A stretch of 64,000 nt of DNA, from positions 20,798,926-20,862,925 of the forward strand of contig CM063504.1 in NCBI GenBank assembly GCA_032207245.1, in the 5' to 3' direction. The notes beneath the pieces are model-generated. The model worked only from the letters and a program-made list of their open reading frames with translations, was not told the DNA's origin and did not search any database. This DNA comes from Pardosa pseudoannulata (taxonomy: Eukaryota; Arthropoda; Arachnida; Araneae; Lycosidae). Positions 47,120 to 58,500 of this stretch are shown here, piece after piece. Numbering within the stretch: the first letter of the stretch is position 1; the number at the start of each line of letters is the position of its first letter. A program made the translations under genes and the position numbers.

Positions 47120-47940
47120 CGGTCCCACAAAGCTCCACGCTTGACCCATTCTTTTTTAATTTATTTATTAATAGCATCCGACATAATTTACCACTCTCTC
47201 CATGTTTTCAGACGACACGATAATCCTAGTGCAACAATGATCAAGTAGCAATGTGCGGTATATGCATTAACACCTTCAAAGTCATATTGATATTTTGGAA
47301 CGTTTATTTGAACGGTGAAGAACTTTTTTCAGCCAACACCAAATCTATTTTCTTTGCTACAAAACTTGTTGCACTTCCACAAGTTATGTTATTTGGCCGA
47401 CCAGTTCATTTCGAAAGGGATATCAAGTATCTAAAATACTTATTTGGACAGTATGCTAACATTTAAGAAAAACAATAAACTATGCTATTAGAAAATTTTT
47501 AAATTTGTAAGGGCATTGCTCACCTCCTGTACCACAATCGTATGAGTATAACTAGTAAAATTTTATTATAGGTTCTTAAGTCAATTCTTCTGTATTCTTC
47601 CACGTTTTAAGGGATCGACGGCTGATCTTATATTCAGAAACTGCAACAAGTATACAATAAAACAACAATAACAGAAGAGCTTCATGATATGTTACTAACA
47701 AATTCTTGCATCGGGATTGTGCTATTGAACTCTTTCGCGAAGCTATTAAAAAACTTTCAGCAAAACCATTCATCTCAATCAATTCCATGAGTAACGAGGA
47801 AATAGCAAATCTCTCTGATTACGACCCGCGCAGCGAATTTAAGCGCCTCAACGCAACAACTCTTTTAATACTTTTAAACAAACCCAGGTCTTCATTGCCT
47901 CATGATTGTATTTTGCTGTTTTGGATGTTATGAGATTTCG
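47120..47940 (+). pseudogene. Jockey-like LINE ORF2 fragment (end of RT and C-terminus)
   Basis: The stretch from 47120 gives GVPQ(S)STLDPFFFNLFINSI-like sequence in broken frames. LFSANTKSIFFATKLVALPQ and VMLFGRPVHFERDIKYL follow at 47310..47466. After further breaks come DCAIELFREAIKKLSAKPFI, SINSMSNEEIANLSDYDPRS and RLNATTLLILLNKPRSSLPH (to about 47910), the typical C-terminus of arthropod Jockey elements. The YADD box is lost, so it is inactive. Confidence 0.8.
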
Positions 47941-48638
47941 TGTTTTTGTGTTGTTAATTCTGATTCTTATCTCGGTTATATATTTAATATTTATAATATT
48001 TTTAAGTTACCCACTTAAATCTTAAGATTTGAGAGTCTCATTGGGCCTCATTACCATCTTTTTCAACCGAAGATAAGAAGCTAAGATATGCTGGTGCCTT
48101 GTAAACCTGTCTATGTCTATTACACGACCAAATCTTCTACCTTCTTTATTTCCTTTACTTCAGAATGAGTGGCATATTTTGATAGAAGACTGAAAATACC
48201 TTATAACGATTTTAGTATATTTCTGTACATGCAGGCTTCATGTAAGACACAGAGGCACCAGGATGAAATTAATTTATTTTTATCTGATTATACTATGTAC
48301 AGGTCAAACACAAATACTAAAAATATCACAAAGGCCTTCCAGGATTAACAATTGATAAAAAGAATGACAACAACGGTTCGAAGATTTCTAAAACTTTTAA
48401 TTTTGAACAAATCCTTATTTATTTGTCAACTAATAATTTTTATTTATACAATTAAAACAAATGAAATGATTAAATATAAAGTTATTTGAAAACATTATTC
48501 CTAAATCTCCTTTTTCTAAATCTCTACAACCTATCACCGCTCAAAGCTGTCTTGGTTTAAACCATCTAGATCTGTCCAACAATACTGGTTATTCATTGTG
48601 TTCTATTCCCGACCCCTTTAAAACTATGGATCAAAATT

Positions 48639-48639
<1 letters not shown>
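47941..48639. other. No gene recognised
   Basis: AT-rich spacer between the LINE fragment and a microsatellite; no motif seen. Confidence 0.65.

Positions 48640-48640
<1 letters not shown>

Positions 48641-48728
<88 letters not shown>
48641..48728. repeat. (TA)n(TG)n microsatellite
   Basis: About 40 bases of TA are followed by about 45 bases of TG, adjoining the left tip of the Tc1-like element. Confidence 0.95.
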
Positions 48729-48730
<2 letters not shown>

Positions 48731-49854
48731 CACTGTCTACCAATAAATATTTGGATACCTGTGATAGAAAAGAAAAGCTAACTTTATTCAAAATCAATAG
48801 TTGGTAGATCCTTCACGAGAGGCAATTACAGTGTGAACTCTCCGGGGCATACTTTCCACAAGTCTTTGTATTACAGCTAGTGGTATTGTCTTCCACTCGG
48901 CTTGGAGTAGACATACAAGTTCCTTAACCGATTTTGGACGGGTAGTGCAACCCTTAATTCGGCGATCCAACTCGTCCCAGAGGTTCTCGATAGTGTTCAG
49001 GTCTGGCTCTGGGCGGGACAGTCCATGCCGATGGCACCTAACCAAGCCTTGGTTATCCTCGAAACATGACAACTGGCATTGTCGTCCTGAAAGTAACAGG
49101 GGTCCAACCCGTAAAACTACCACAATGTAGGAAGCACATTGTCATCCAAAATAGTGCAGTAGGCATCGGCGTCGAGCTTACCATGAATAGGGACCAAGGG
49201 TCCCAGTCCATACCAGGAGAAACACCCCCAGACCATAATTCCACCTCCTCCTAACTTGACTGTTGGCACAATGCATTCTGGTAGGAGACGTTCTCCAAGT
49301 AGATGCCAGACCTAGACCCTACCATCCGCACGGTAATGGGTGAACCTTGATTCGTCGCTCCAAAGAACCCGTTTCCAATGATCTATGGTCCAATTTCTAT
49401 GTACTTTACACCACATTAACCGAGCAGCGAGGTTGGACTTTGTGATTAAAGGCTTATGAACAGCAGCACGACCATAAAAACCAAGCAGATGTGTTTCCTT
49501 ATGGATGGTATTCATTGAAACAATACTCCCGGATGTCTGTTAAAACTCCTCGCGGATGAGGGCCATCGGTTGGATGCGGTTCTTCCGAATTTCTCGTGAC
49601 AGCACTCGTCGGTCTCTATCTCCCAGTTTCGTTGGTCTGCCGACTCGGGGCACATTCCGACAATCACGGCTCACCTTCCACTTCTTAATAGCACAGGCCA
49701 CTGTCAATTTTGGGTACTTCAGATAGCTAAATATGTCCCTTAAGAATCGTGATCGCCTTTTGAAAACATGCTTTTTAGCGGTGGAAACGAAACTCCTCAC
49801 ATTAACGCCACACAACAACTACCCTTCTAAACACATCGACTGTTTTTTGCACTC
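48729..49854 (-). mobile_element. Tc1-like transposon, second family, cut by a gypsy insertion
   Basis: The left end is CACTGTCTACCAATAAATAT next to a TA/TG repeat. The transposase remnant fills the rest. A gypsy LTR element begins at 49855 with a CACTC duplication. The sequence beyond the gypsy (54506 onwards) should be the missing 5' part, but I cannot find the expected right inverted repeat there. Confidence 0.75.
48797..49818 (-). pseudogene. Tc1-like transposase pseudogene (second family)
   Basis: The N-terminal part (49818..49540) has RFLRDIFSYL, KKWKVSRDCRN and VPRVGRPTKLGDRDRRVLSR, a paired HTH region with the GRP(T) hook. The middle (49515..49312) has GFYGRAAVHKPLITKSNLAA and VLWSDESRF with the first catalytic Asp. 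The C-terminal part (49123..48797) has PEPDLNTIENLWDELDRRIK and SMPRRVHTVIASREGSTNY. Frameshifts and gaps separate the parts. It differs clearly from the Tc1 at 18804. Confidence 0.85.
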
Positions 49855-50039
49855 TGTTATGTACCATGTATTAAGTTTTTGTAACTGTAACTGTGATGGT
49901 CTTGACCATGTGCTTTTAGTTTATGGTTCGGTGTGTCTCTCAGCAGTCATGCTGTTTAGCCTTAATAAAGTTGTTTAAGTTTTCATCTAGTGTTGTAACT
50001 CTCGTCTAAGTTACTTACATCCCTCTAAGAAACTTATCA
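49855..50039 (+). repeat. 5' LTR of gypsy element 1
   Basis: 185 bp, TG to CA. It contains CCTTAATAAAGTTGTTTAAG, an AATAAA polyadenylation signal, near 49960. Confidence 0.95.
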
Positions 50040-50050
50040 TGGTGTCAGAA
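50040..50050 (+). promoter_or_regulatory. Primer binding site of gypsy element 1
   Basis: TGGTGTCAGAA directly follows the LTR. It is complementary to a tRNA 3' end of the form TTCTGACACCA, which is Leu-tRNA-like; the tRNA identity is an inference. Confidence 0.75.
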
Positions 50051-50110
50051 TAAAAGTACGTAGTCATCCAATATCGAAATATCATCAAGCATCGTAAATA
50101 TTGATTTCTT

Positions 50111-53100
50111 ATGATTAGGCTTAGCGACAGCATGGCACATAATTTCCTGCAAATAGAAGCGTTTCATCCAGGTGATAACCCAGCAGAGGCATGGACAGAT
50201 TGGCGACAAAGATATGAACTTTTTGAAGCTGCGTTAAAATATAATAAAGAGGATGACGCTACCCGCATTGCATTACTGCTTAGCGTTATCGGCAAGTCAT
50301 CGTACAAAGACTACTTGGCGTTTGAATTTCCTGCTCTTACAGACAGTCAAACCAGAACAGTGAAGGATGTTTTGGACAAGTTCGATGAACATTACAAGCC
50401 ATATCGTAATGTGACTCTCTCAACATTTGTTTTCAACAACATTATTCAAAAGCCTGGACAGAATTTTGATTCGTTTGTAACCGAAATCAAGTTACAGGCT
50501 GATCAGTGTGAATTTGGTGCTGCTCATGATCGCAACATTAAAGACCGTATCATACAAGGATTACGAGACGATGTTTTACGGGAAAGGTTATTGAGAGAGC
50601 CAGAACTATCGTTAAAGAAAACGTTAGAATTGTGCAAGTCAGCTGAACTCTCAAAACTGCATTCTCTTGCTATGTCACAGCCATCTACATCATCTACGCA
50701 AGTTGATGCTATAACTCGACACAAGAAGTTTCAAGCACAAAATAGCTCAATCAAACATCAATCCAACTCGTGCAATTATAAGAATAATCACGAAAAAAAT
50801 CCAGTTCAACGCAATCAACGACCCTGTTCTCGATGTGGATCACATCATAGGCCTAGAAATTGTCCAGCGTATGGAAAAACTTGCCACAACTGTAAAATGC
50901 AGAATCATTTCTCTAGTGTGTGCAGACAGCCCAAAAAACAGCCAGCACAACGATCTCAACATAGAGTTTCAGCAATTGAATGTAATCCAGATGTAGCATT
51001 CATTGGAACTATATCAGCCTCCCAGCAGTGTGATTGGCTTCAAGAAATCATTATTAACAAATGTCCTGTTATTTTCAAACTGGACACTGGTGCTCAGGTG
51101 AATGTGCTTCCCTTGTCTGTGTTTCAGAATCTAAATTGCTCTTCTATTTCCCCGACAAGAATAGAAGTGTGTACATATACTGGTGATGCAGTACCAGTCG
51201 TGGGTGAAAGTGAAATTCTGTGCATGGTTGGTAATCAGTGTCATAAATTAAAATTTATTATTGTGAATCTTAATGTACAACCAGTATTAAGTGCAACTGC
51301 ATGCATGACCTTGGGTCTAGTGAAAAGATTAAATTCCTCATCACAAGTAAGTGAAAATTTTGTAAATGTAGTAAAAACTAATTTTTGTTCAAGTGTAAAT
51401 GTACAATCAACTAATAATGTAAATTCGCCTACTGTTAATTCTGGTTCTCATTCATGTAAATTTTCACAACTAATTGAAAAGTACAGTGATATATTTGAAG
51501 GAATAGGCCGCTTACCTGGTAAGCATAAAATTATTCTGCATGATAATTCAAGACCCGTAATAGCTGCTTCTCGGAAAATACCTTTAGCCTTAGAACATAA
51601 ACTTAAGGATGAACTTTTAAAAATGGAACAAAATGGCATAATTGAAAGGGTGACAAAACCTACTGATTGGGTAAATCCTATTGTTGTAGTTCCTAAGAAA
51701 GATGGATCAATAAGAGTTTGCCTTGATCCTCGTCCCCTTAATAAGTATATTAAAAGACAACATTATCAGATTCCCTCACAAGATCAACTATTGTCAAAGG
51801 TAAATGGTTCTAAAGTTTTTTCTCTCCTTGATGCCAAAAATGCTTTTTACCACATTCAACTAGATGAAGAAAGCTCTGATCTTTGTACCTTCATAACTCC
51901 ATTTGGTAGATATCGTTTTCTTGTTATGCCATTCGGTCTAAGTTGTGCTCCTGAAGTATACCAGATGATTATGGACAACATTTTTGAAGATTGCCCAGAC
52001 ATTGATCCATATTTTGATGATGTCATGGTGTATAGTAAAAACATAGAAGATCATTATGCAAAATTAAAAAAGGTATTCCAAATTGCTAGAGAAAGTGGGC
52101 TGAAATTCAACAAAGATAAAGCTCAAATCGCTGTTTCTAAATTACAATATTTGGGTCACATAATTTCTACTGATGGTCTCTCGCCTGATCCAAAGAAAGT
52201 GTCAGCTATCTCTCAATTTCCTGTGCCTACCACTAAGCAAGAACTAATGAGATTCTTGGGTATGGCTACATATCTCATGAAATTTGTGCCTAAATTTTCA
52301 CAAGAAACTTCTATATTAAGAGATTTACTCAAAAAAGATACTAATTGGGTATGGAGTTCTCATCACAATGAGGCTTTCAAGAAAGTTAAGGACTTGTTAC
52401 AATCGACTACTGTTCTTCAATTTTTTGACAAAGATACACCTATTGTCCTCTCTGTTGATGCAAGTTCCTATGGTATTGGTGGAGTTCTTCTTCAGAATCG
52501 CCAACCAGTTGCATATACTTCTGCTACCCTTTCTGATGCTCAGTCAAGATATTCCCAAATTGAGAAAGAGCTTCTTGCTATTGTTCATGCTTGTGAACAT
52601 TTTCATTACTATGTTTTTGGCCAGCATATTGAAATAGAGACAGATCACAAGCCCTTGCTTGGTTTAATACATAAGCCATTTGAAGATATATCACCAAGAC
52701 TTCAGAGACTTTTATTACGTCTACAAAGATACAGTTTTAAACTAACTCATGTTCCTGGAAAATACTTAGCTGTTGCTGATGCTTTGTCTAGAGCACCTAT
52801 TCCAGAAAATTCTGTTTCAACTACTGAAGTTGATGATGCACAGTTAATGGTTTCCCTGTTGGTTCAGGCATCAAATTCCAAACTGAATGAAATCATGATA
52901 GAGACTAAAAATGACATAGAACTTCAGAGTATTAAAAATTACATAGAAAATGGATGGCCTGATAAGAAAAGTGTAGTCCAGCATGCACAGCCTTATTGGC
53001 ATTGTCAATCTGAATTGCATGTTAAGAATGGCCTTATCTGTCGTGGACAGCGTCTAGTAATTCCAAAGTCGTGTCGTAAAGATGTATTACAACGCCTACA

Positions 53101-54187
53101 TATTGGTCATAGAGGCATAGTGTCTTGCAAAAACCTTGCCCGTCAATCTCTTTATTGGCCAGGTATGAGCACTGAAATTCAAAACATGGTATCACATTGT
53201 GATATATGTCAACTAAACCAAAAGTTAAATATCAAAGAACCACTTTTGGATAGAGAACTAGCAGAGCGACCATGGCAAAAGGTTGCAATTGATTTCTTTC
53301 ATCTCTCTTCTGTAACATACATCTTAGTTGTAGATTATTTTTCCAAGTATATTGAGCTTCAACATTTACATCACACAACAGCATCTACAGTCATCAATGC
53401 ATTAAAAACCTGTTTTGCTCGCTTCGGAATCCCTGAGGAAATTGTTGCTGATAATGGACCTCCATTTGATTCTAAAGAATTCCATGAGTTTTGCTTTAAT
53501 TGGGACATACACTTCAACCCATCTAGTCCTGGATATCCTCGCTCTAATGGACAAGTTGAAAGGTGTATTCAGACTATTAAATCAAGTCTTGTTAAAGCTG
53601 CACAAGACAAGAATGATGCTCATCTTGTTTTGATGGAATATAGAAATACTCCCATGGATGGACTACCTTCTCCAGCTGAGATTCTAATGGGTCGTCGTAT
53701 TCGTACTATGATTCCTACACTTCCATCCCTGCTTGTACCTCATTATGATTGCAGCTCTGTGCAAAACCGTTTACTTTTTCGACAACAACGACAGCATAAA
53801 TATGATCTACATTCTCATCCGCTGAAACCATTGCAAGAAAATCAGGAAGTGTTGTTTCGTCTTAATAATCAGTGGTGTAAAGGGAAGATATTTAAAGTTG
53901 GACCACAGCCCCGGTCTTACATCATAAAGGGAAAGAATGGTAGAGAATATCGCAGAAATCGTTTTCACATAAAAGTTTTTAAACCTGCATGTCATATCAA
54001 TCCCACAACAACAGCTGAAGATTTATTTACAGCTCCTGTGGTCAATTGTTCTTCTACGGTTCCAGTAGCTCAGACATGCAATCAATCTATTGCTCAATCT
54101 GTTGGTAGTTCACATACAGTGAATGCTCGAACAACTCGTTCTGGTCGAACAATTAATCGTCCACAACGTTTTAATGATTATGAATGA
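50111..54187 (+). CDS. Gag-Pol polyprotein of gypsy element 1 (1358 aa, uninterrupted)
   Basis: This is one reading frame with no frameshift between gag and pol. Residues 1 to about 230 are Gag. About 238 to 270 is a zinc-knuckle region (CSRCGSHHRPRNC, CHNCKMQNHFSSVC). The protease DTGAQVNVLP is near 325. The reverse transcriptase has YFDDVMVYS near 634. RNase H has SVDASSYGIGGVL near 781. The integrase has an HHCC finger (HIGHRGIV to CDICQ) near 997 and D, D, E residues near 1060, 1115 and 1149 (AIDFF, DNGPPF, GQVER). The initiator may be the second Met (MAHNFLQ, 50132) rather than the first. There is no envelope gene. All catalytic residues I can check are present, so it is probably competent. 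Confidence 0.95.
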   Translation: MIRLSDSMAHNFLQIEAFHPGDNPAEAWTDWRQRYELFEAALKYNKEDDATRIALLLSVIGKSSYKDYLAFEFPALTDSQTRTVKDVLDKFDEHYKPYRNVTLSTFVFNNIIQKPGQNFDSFVTEIKLQADQCEFGAAHDRNIKDRIIQGLRDDVLRERLLREPELSLKKTLELCKSAELSKLHSLAMSQPSTSSTQVDAITRHKKFQAQNSSIKHQSNSCNYKNNHEKNPVQRNQRPCSRCGSHHRPRNCPAYGKTCHNCKMQNHFSSVCRQPKKQPAQRSQHRVSAIECNPDVAFIGTISASQQCDWLQEIIINKCPVIFKLDTGAQVNVLPLSVFQNLNCSSISPTRIEVCTYTGDAVPVVGESEILCMVGNQCHKLKFIIVNLNVQPVLSATACMTLGLVKRLNSSSQVSENFVNVVKTNFCSSVNVQSTNNVNSPTVNSGSHSCKFSQLIEKYSDIFEGIGRLPGKHKIILHDNSRPVIAASRKIPLALEHKLKDELLKMEQNGIIERVTKPTDWVNPIVVVPKKDGSIRVCLDPRPLNKYIKRQHYQIPSQDQLLSKVNGSKVFSLLDAKNAFYHIQLDEESSDLCTFITPFGRYRFLVMPFGLSCAPEVYQMIMDNIFEDCPDIDPYFDDVMVYSKNIEDHYAKLKKVFQIARESGLKFNKDKAQIAVSKLQYLGHIISTDGLSPDPKKVSAISQFPVPTTKQELMRFLGMATYLMKFVPKFSQETSILRDLLKKDTNWVWSSHHNEAFKKVKDLLQSTTVLQFFDKDTPIVLSVDASSYGIGGVLLQNRQPVAYTSATLSDAQSRYSQIEKELLAIVHACEHFHYYVFGQHIEIETDHKPLLGLIHKPFEDISPRLQRLLLRLQRYSFKLTHVPGKYLAVADALSRAPIPENSVSTTEVDDAQLMVSLLVQASNSKLNEIMIETKNDIELQSIKNYIENGWPDKKSVVQHAQPYWHCQSELHVKNGLICRGQRLVIPKSCRKDVLQRLHIGHRGIVSCKNLARQSLYWPGMSTEIQNMVSHCDICQLNQKLNIKEPLLDRELAERPWQKVAIDFFHLSSVTYILVVDYFSKYIELQHLHHTTASTVINALKTCFARFGIPEEIVADNGPPFDSKEFHEFCFNWDIHFNPSSPGYPRSNGQVERCIQTIKSSLVKAAQDKNDAHLVLMEYRNTPMDGLPSPAEILMGRRIRTMIPTLPSLLVPHYDCSSVQNRLLFRQQRQHKYDLHSHPLKPLQENQEVLFRLNNQWCKGKIFKVGPQPRSYIIKGKNGREYRRNRFHIKVFKPACHINPTTTAEDLFTAPVVNCSSTVPVAQTCNQSIAQSVGSSHTVNARTTRSGRTINRPQRFNDYE

Positions 54188-54303
54188 TTGTAGTTTTCTG
54201 TACCTTATTCAATAATTGTCTTGCATTAGTGATTTCCATTTATGTACCTATTTACTTTTTATGTATCTTTGTTTTCTTCTTTTTTTGTTCTATTCTTATT
54301 TTT

Positions 54304-54315
54304 AAAGAAGGAAGA
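54304..54315 (+). promoter_or_regulatory. Polypurine tract of gypsy element 1
   Basis: AAAGAAGGAAGA abuts the 3' LTR and would prime plus-strand DNA synthesis. Confidence 0.85.
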
Positions 54316-54500
54316 TGTTATGTACCATGTATTAAGTTTTTGTAACTGTAACTGTGATGGTCTTGACCATGTGCTTTTAGTTTATGGTTCGGTGTGTCTC
54401 TCAGCAGTCATGCTGTTTAGCCTTAATAAAGTTGTTTAAGTTTTCATCTAGTGTTGTAACTCTCGTCTAAGTTACTTACATCCCTCTAAAAAACTTATCA
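54316..54500 (+). repeat. 3' LTR of gypsy element 1
   Basis: A copy of 49855..50039 with one visible difference, followed by the CACTC duplication. Confidence 0.95.
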
Positions 54501-54505
54501 CACTC

Positions 54506-54622
54506 TACACATTGACAACAACTCCACCTCACCGCTTCCATATCCTATTTGCGTACGCACGCCCTTCTGTGAGTTTCAAGGTTAAATTGCCTCTTCACTT
54601 GTTGCCTCCAGCCGTGAATCTT
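54506..54622. other. Flank between gypsy 1 and the left 480-bp repeat
   Basis: 117 bases of GC-richer sequence, perhaps the cut-off 5' part of the Tc1-like element. No inverted repeat end was recognised. Confidence 0.4.
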
Positions 54623-55105
54623 TAAAGCTGAGACTTATACCCGACTGTGATTACTTTTCACCGGAATTGACTTGTATGAAATCGAAAGGTGGTATTTCTT
54701 CCATTCATTTCTGCTGCCACCGACTTATGACTTTTATTACCTGGACTTTATACTACCTGACATGACCAACATCACCTGTGTTCTCTTTTGCTAACACTGA
54801 CTTTTTTGCCTCACATATGTCTTCCGCCTATCCATTTTTGTAACTTCTGTACCGATACTGAAAGACTTTATAACTAGATCATCCTGTCATGACTAACAGC
54901 GCCTGTTCTTCTCTTCTGCTAACATTGACTTATTCTTTGTTTCACATATGTCTTCCGCCTATCCATTTTTGTAACTTCTGTACCAACACTAAAAGCTTAA
55001 TAAATAAAGATCAATAGTTTCAATAGTTAGTCTTTGTATTTTTGACTCAAATTACTAATTTTATTGCACATGTTATAATTCTCTTTATTTAGATATCATT
55101 GGAAC
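54623..55105 (+). repeat. Left copy of a 480-bp direct repeat flanking gypsy element 2
   Basis: It runs from TAAAGCTGAGACTTATACCC to ATATCATTGGAAC. It is identical by eye to 59775..60254 except for 3 extra bases (TCTTCCGCCTATCC against TCTTCCTATCC). It contains an internal imperfect tandem repeat of about 110 bp (CACATATGTCTTCCGCCTAT occurs twice) and AATAAATAAAG near 54998. It may be part of an older LTR or a 3' untranslated region. Confidence 0.9.
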
Positions 55106-55319
55106 TGTAGTGGGAGATCTTTATATTTGATAAGCAGTGTGTGTGCATGTCATAATCACCACATTTTACTCACACAAAAAAGCATATTTTATTCTGTTAA
55201 AACTGACGCTATCTTTTACTAACTCAAAACAACCACGCTATCCTAATAACAATTCTTTTTGTTGTTGCCACTCGCTAAAACAGAAACTTCTGCTGACATA
55301 TCAAAATGTTACCGTTACA
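55106..55319 (-). repeat. 3' LTR of gypsy element 2
   Basis: 214 bp, TG to CA on the minus strand, identical by eye to 59561..59774. Confidence 0.94.
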
Positions 55320-55335
55320 TTCACTCCCCCACCAG
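55320..55335 (-). promoter_or_regulatory. Polypurine tract of gypsy element 2
   Basis: On the minus strand CTGGTGGGGGAGTGAA abuts the 3' LTR. Confidence 0.85.
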
Positions 55336-55520
55336 TAACTAACGTTACGTCAGAGGTAGGAAGGTACATGTATCAGCAGTTAAAAGTGTACATTATATAG
55401 CATGAAAAGAATAGAAAGAATAATAATTAAAATATACAATAGTAATATGATACAAGAGCAAATAACATATATATATAATGTAAATAGACAAAAAAAAATA
55501 TTTAAAAGCAGTAAAGTTCT

Positions 55521-58500
55521 TTAGTCTCTAAATCGGACTGGAAGTTTAATTGGTCTGCCAGAACTAGATTGTTTAGAAGTTCGTACAGGATCCATAGGAA
55601 CAGAACTAGTCCCAATAGGAGTTTGTTGTTTCAAACTTAGAGTTTGTGACGGCACTGTTTGACACTGAATATTTTGGTTTGGAGTCACATTGTTATTGGA
55701 GAAATCTGTGAGGATGTAAGTAGGTTTCAGTCGGTCAATAGACACAGTAACGTTTTTCTCTTTAATTTTAACAATAAAATATTTAGAAGATCTATTAATC
55801 ACTTTGTAAGGGCCTTCATATGGTGGCTCCAGTGGTTTTCGTACTCTGTCTATTCTTAGAAATACATGTGTACAACTATCCAAATCTTTATGTACAAATA
55901 TGTTTGGGATGAATTTGTGTTGAATTTTCCTGGAACCAATTGATTTAATGTGTTCCTGCAATTTATGCACTAAGGTTCCTGGAGTGAGTTTCACTATACT
56001 GTCTGTTAAAAATTCACCTGGAAGCCTGAGTGTTTCACCATAAACCATTTCTGCTATGGTGTAAGGGGTATCAGATTGAACAGCAGTACGAAGACCTAAG
56101 AGGACAGTTGGCAAAGTTTCGCTCCAATCTATCTGATTATGGGCTTTCAGAGCAGCTTTCATTGTTCTGTGTAATCGCTCGACTTTTCCATTACTCTGTG
56201 GGTGGTAGGCTGTTGTTGGCACCAGCTTAATACCACAGAGCGTCGACAACGCTCGAAATATTTCAAAACGAAATTGTGCTCCTCGATCAGTAATCAATCG
56301 AGAAGGTGTTCCAAATCTTGTGATCCATTGATTGTAGAATGCTCTTGCCACTGTTTCTGCTGAGCTGTCATGTAAAGGAATAGCTTCCATCCAGTTAGAA
56401 TATCTGTCTATGCAGGTTAAGCAATAAATATTTCCATGTGATGGAGGTAAGGGACCAACCAGGTCAATATGGATTTCTCGAAATCTCTCCGATACTTCCG
56501 GGAATTGACCAATTGGTGATTTCGTATGTCGAACAATTTTTGCTTTCTGACATGAAATACAGGATTTAGCCCATTCGTGTAAGTCTTTGTTAATATTATG
56601 CCAAATGAACTTAGATGTAATTAATTTAATTGTTGCTTTTATTCCTGGATGAGATAATCCATGAAAGTGTTTAAATACGTTCATCCTGAAAGCTGGAGGA
56701 ACATAAGGACGAATTTTGTTTGTAGACACATCACACCACAGCATTAAACCAGAAGGAAGAGGATATTCTTTAAATTTTAAAGAAGTAGATTTTTGCAATT
56801 TTGTAAATTCGTCATCTTGAGCCTGTTCTCGGGCTATTTCATCATAATCAATTACTGTGATTTCTGCAACTCTTGACAATAAATCGGCTACAATATTATC
56901 AGCACCTTTAACATGTTCAATAGCTGTAGTAAATTCAGAAATATATTGAAGTTGTCTGCATTGTCTTGGAGATGCTTTGTCTAGTTTTTGATAAAAAGCA
57001 AAAGTTAAAGGCTTGTGATCTGTATAAACTGTAAAAGATTGTCCTTCAAGTAAATGTTTAAAATATTTTATTGATAAATAAATAGCGAGAAGTTCTCGAT
57101 CGTACGTGCTATAATTCTGTTGAGTTGGGTTTAGCTTTTTGGAATAAAAGGCTATAGGTCTCCAAGACTTATTTTCGTATTGTTGTAAGGTAGCACCAAT
57201 TGCAAAATCTGATGCATCTGTAAAAAGACCTAGATGTAAATCAGAATTTGGAAATGATAACAAGGCTGTATTGGCAAGATCTTGTTTACAAATTTCAAAC
57301 TGCTTCTTCGCTTCGTCAGTCCAATGAATTTTTCTTTTGTCTCGTTTTCTGGAATCTTTAAGATATTCATGCAATAAAGCTTGATTTGCAGCAGCATCTT
57401 TTAGATAACGACGGTAAAAATTAATCATTCCAAGGAAGGTTCTTAATTCAGTAATGGTTTCCGGTAATTTGTAATTTAAAATAGCTTGAACTTTCTCAGG
57501 AAGTGGGCGTGAACCTTCAGGTGTAATTAGATATCCCAAAAATTCAATTTCGGACACTGCAAAAACCGATTTTGAAATATTAATTCTAAGGCCATATTCG
57601 TTCAGTCTTTTAAAAAGGAAATCAAGATGAAGTTTATGTTCGTTTTCATTCGCTGATGCGATAAGGACGTCATCCAAATAGGCGAATGCAAAGTCAAGCC
57701 CTCGGAGCACTTCGTGAATAAAGCGTTGAAAGGTTGAAGGAGCATTTCTAAGGCCGAAACTCATCACATTAAATTCGTATAAGCCGAAAGGAGTAATAAT
57801 TGCTGTTTTACATTTATCTTCTTCTGCTATTGGAATTTGATGATACGCTTTAAATAAATCTATTTTTGAGAAAACTTTTGAACCTTTTAAAATATGATGA
57901 AAGTCGTCTATTCGTGGAATAGGGTATCTATCAGGAATGGTACGGAAATTCAGCTGTCTGTAATCTCCACAAGGACGATAAGAACCATCTTTTTTTTTTT
58001 ACAAGATGTAAGGGACTTGCCCACTGAGACTTAGAAGGACGAATAATATCCTTATTTAACATGTATTCAAATTCTGATTTAGCTATCGCGAGACGCTTTG
58101 CATCAAGTTGGCGAGCTTTAGAGTGAAATGGAGGACCTTCAGTAGTTATATAATGTCGTACATCATGTTTAGACTTCGAAATTAATAAGTTCGGCTTTAA
58201 AATTTCTGGATACTTAGAAAATAAATCAGCAAATTTAATGGTGTTGCTTAATGTATGAATAGAGTCATTCAAATGAATCGAAGAAACTTCACCTTTTATG
58301 CAAAGCTTTGTTTCTCCGTCAATTAACTGCTTATTTTTAAGGTCAATTAAAAGATTAAATTTGTTTAAAAAATCAGCTCCAAGAATACCTTTTGAAATTT
58401 TGGCAATAATGAAAGGAAATTGGAATTTTCTCCGCAATCCTAAATCTAAATCCAAAACTCTAATGCCAAAAGTCTCTATTTCAGTCCCATTTGCTGCATA

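Larger units (their letters stand above)
49855..54500 (+). mobile_element. Ty3/gypsy LTR retrotransposon, complete and young
   Basis: The 185-bp LTRs (49855..50039 and 54316..54500) run TGTTATG to TTATCA and differ at one site by eye (G against A in the run before AACTTATCA). The PBS follows the 5' LTR directly, and a polypurine tract AAAGAAGGAAGA precedes the 3' LTR. A perfect 5-bp duplication CACTC flanks it (49850..49854 and 54501..54505). The single internal ORF is intact. It sits inside a Tc1-like pseudogene. Confidence 0.96.

Noticed and set aside
54242..54439. 65-codon plus-strand frame (also seen at 49858)
   Set aside because: It is a translation of the gypsy LTR and occurs at both LTRs.
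55137..55400. 87-codon plus-strand frame
   Set aside because: It is a translation across the LTR of gypsy 2; the same frame recurs at 59592.
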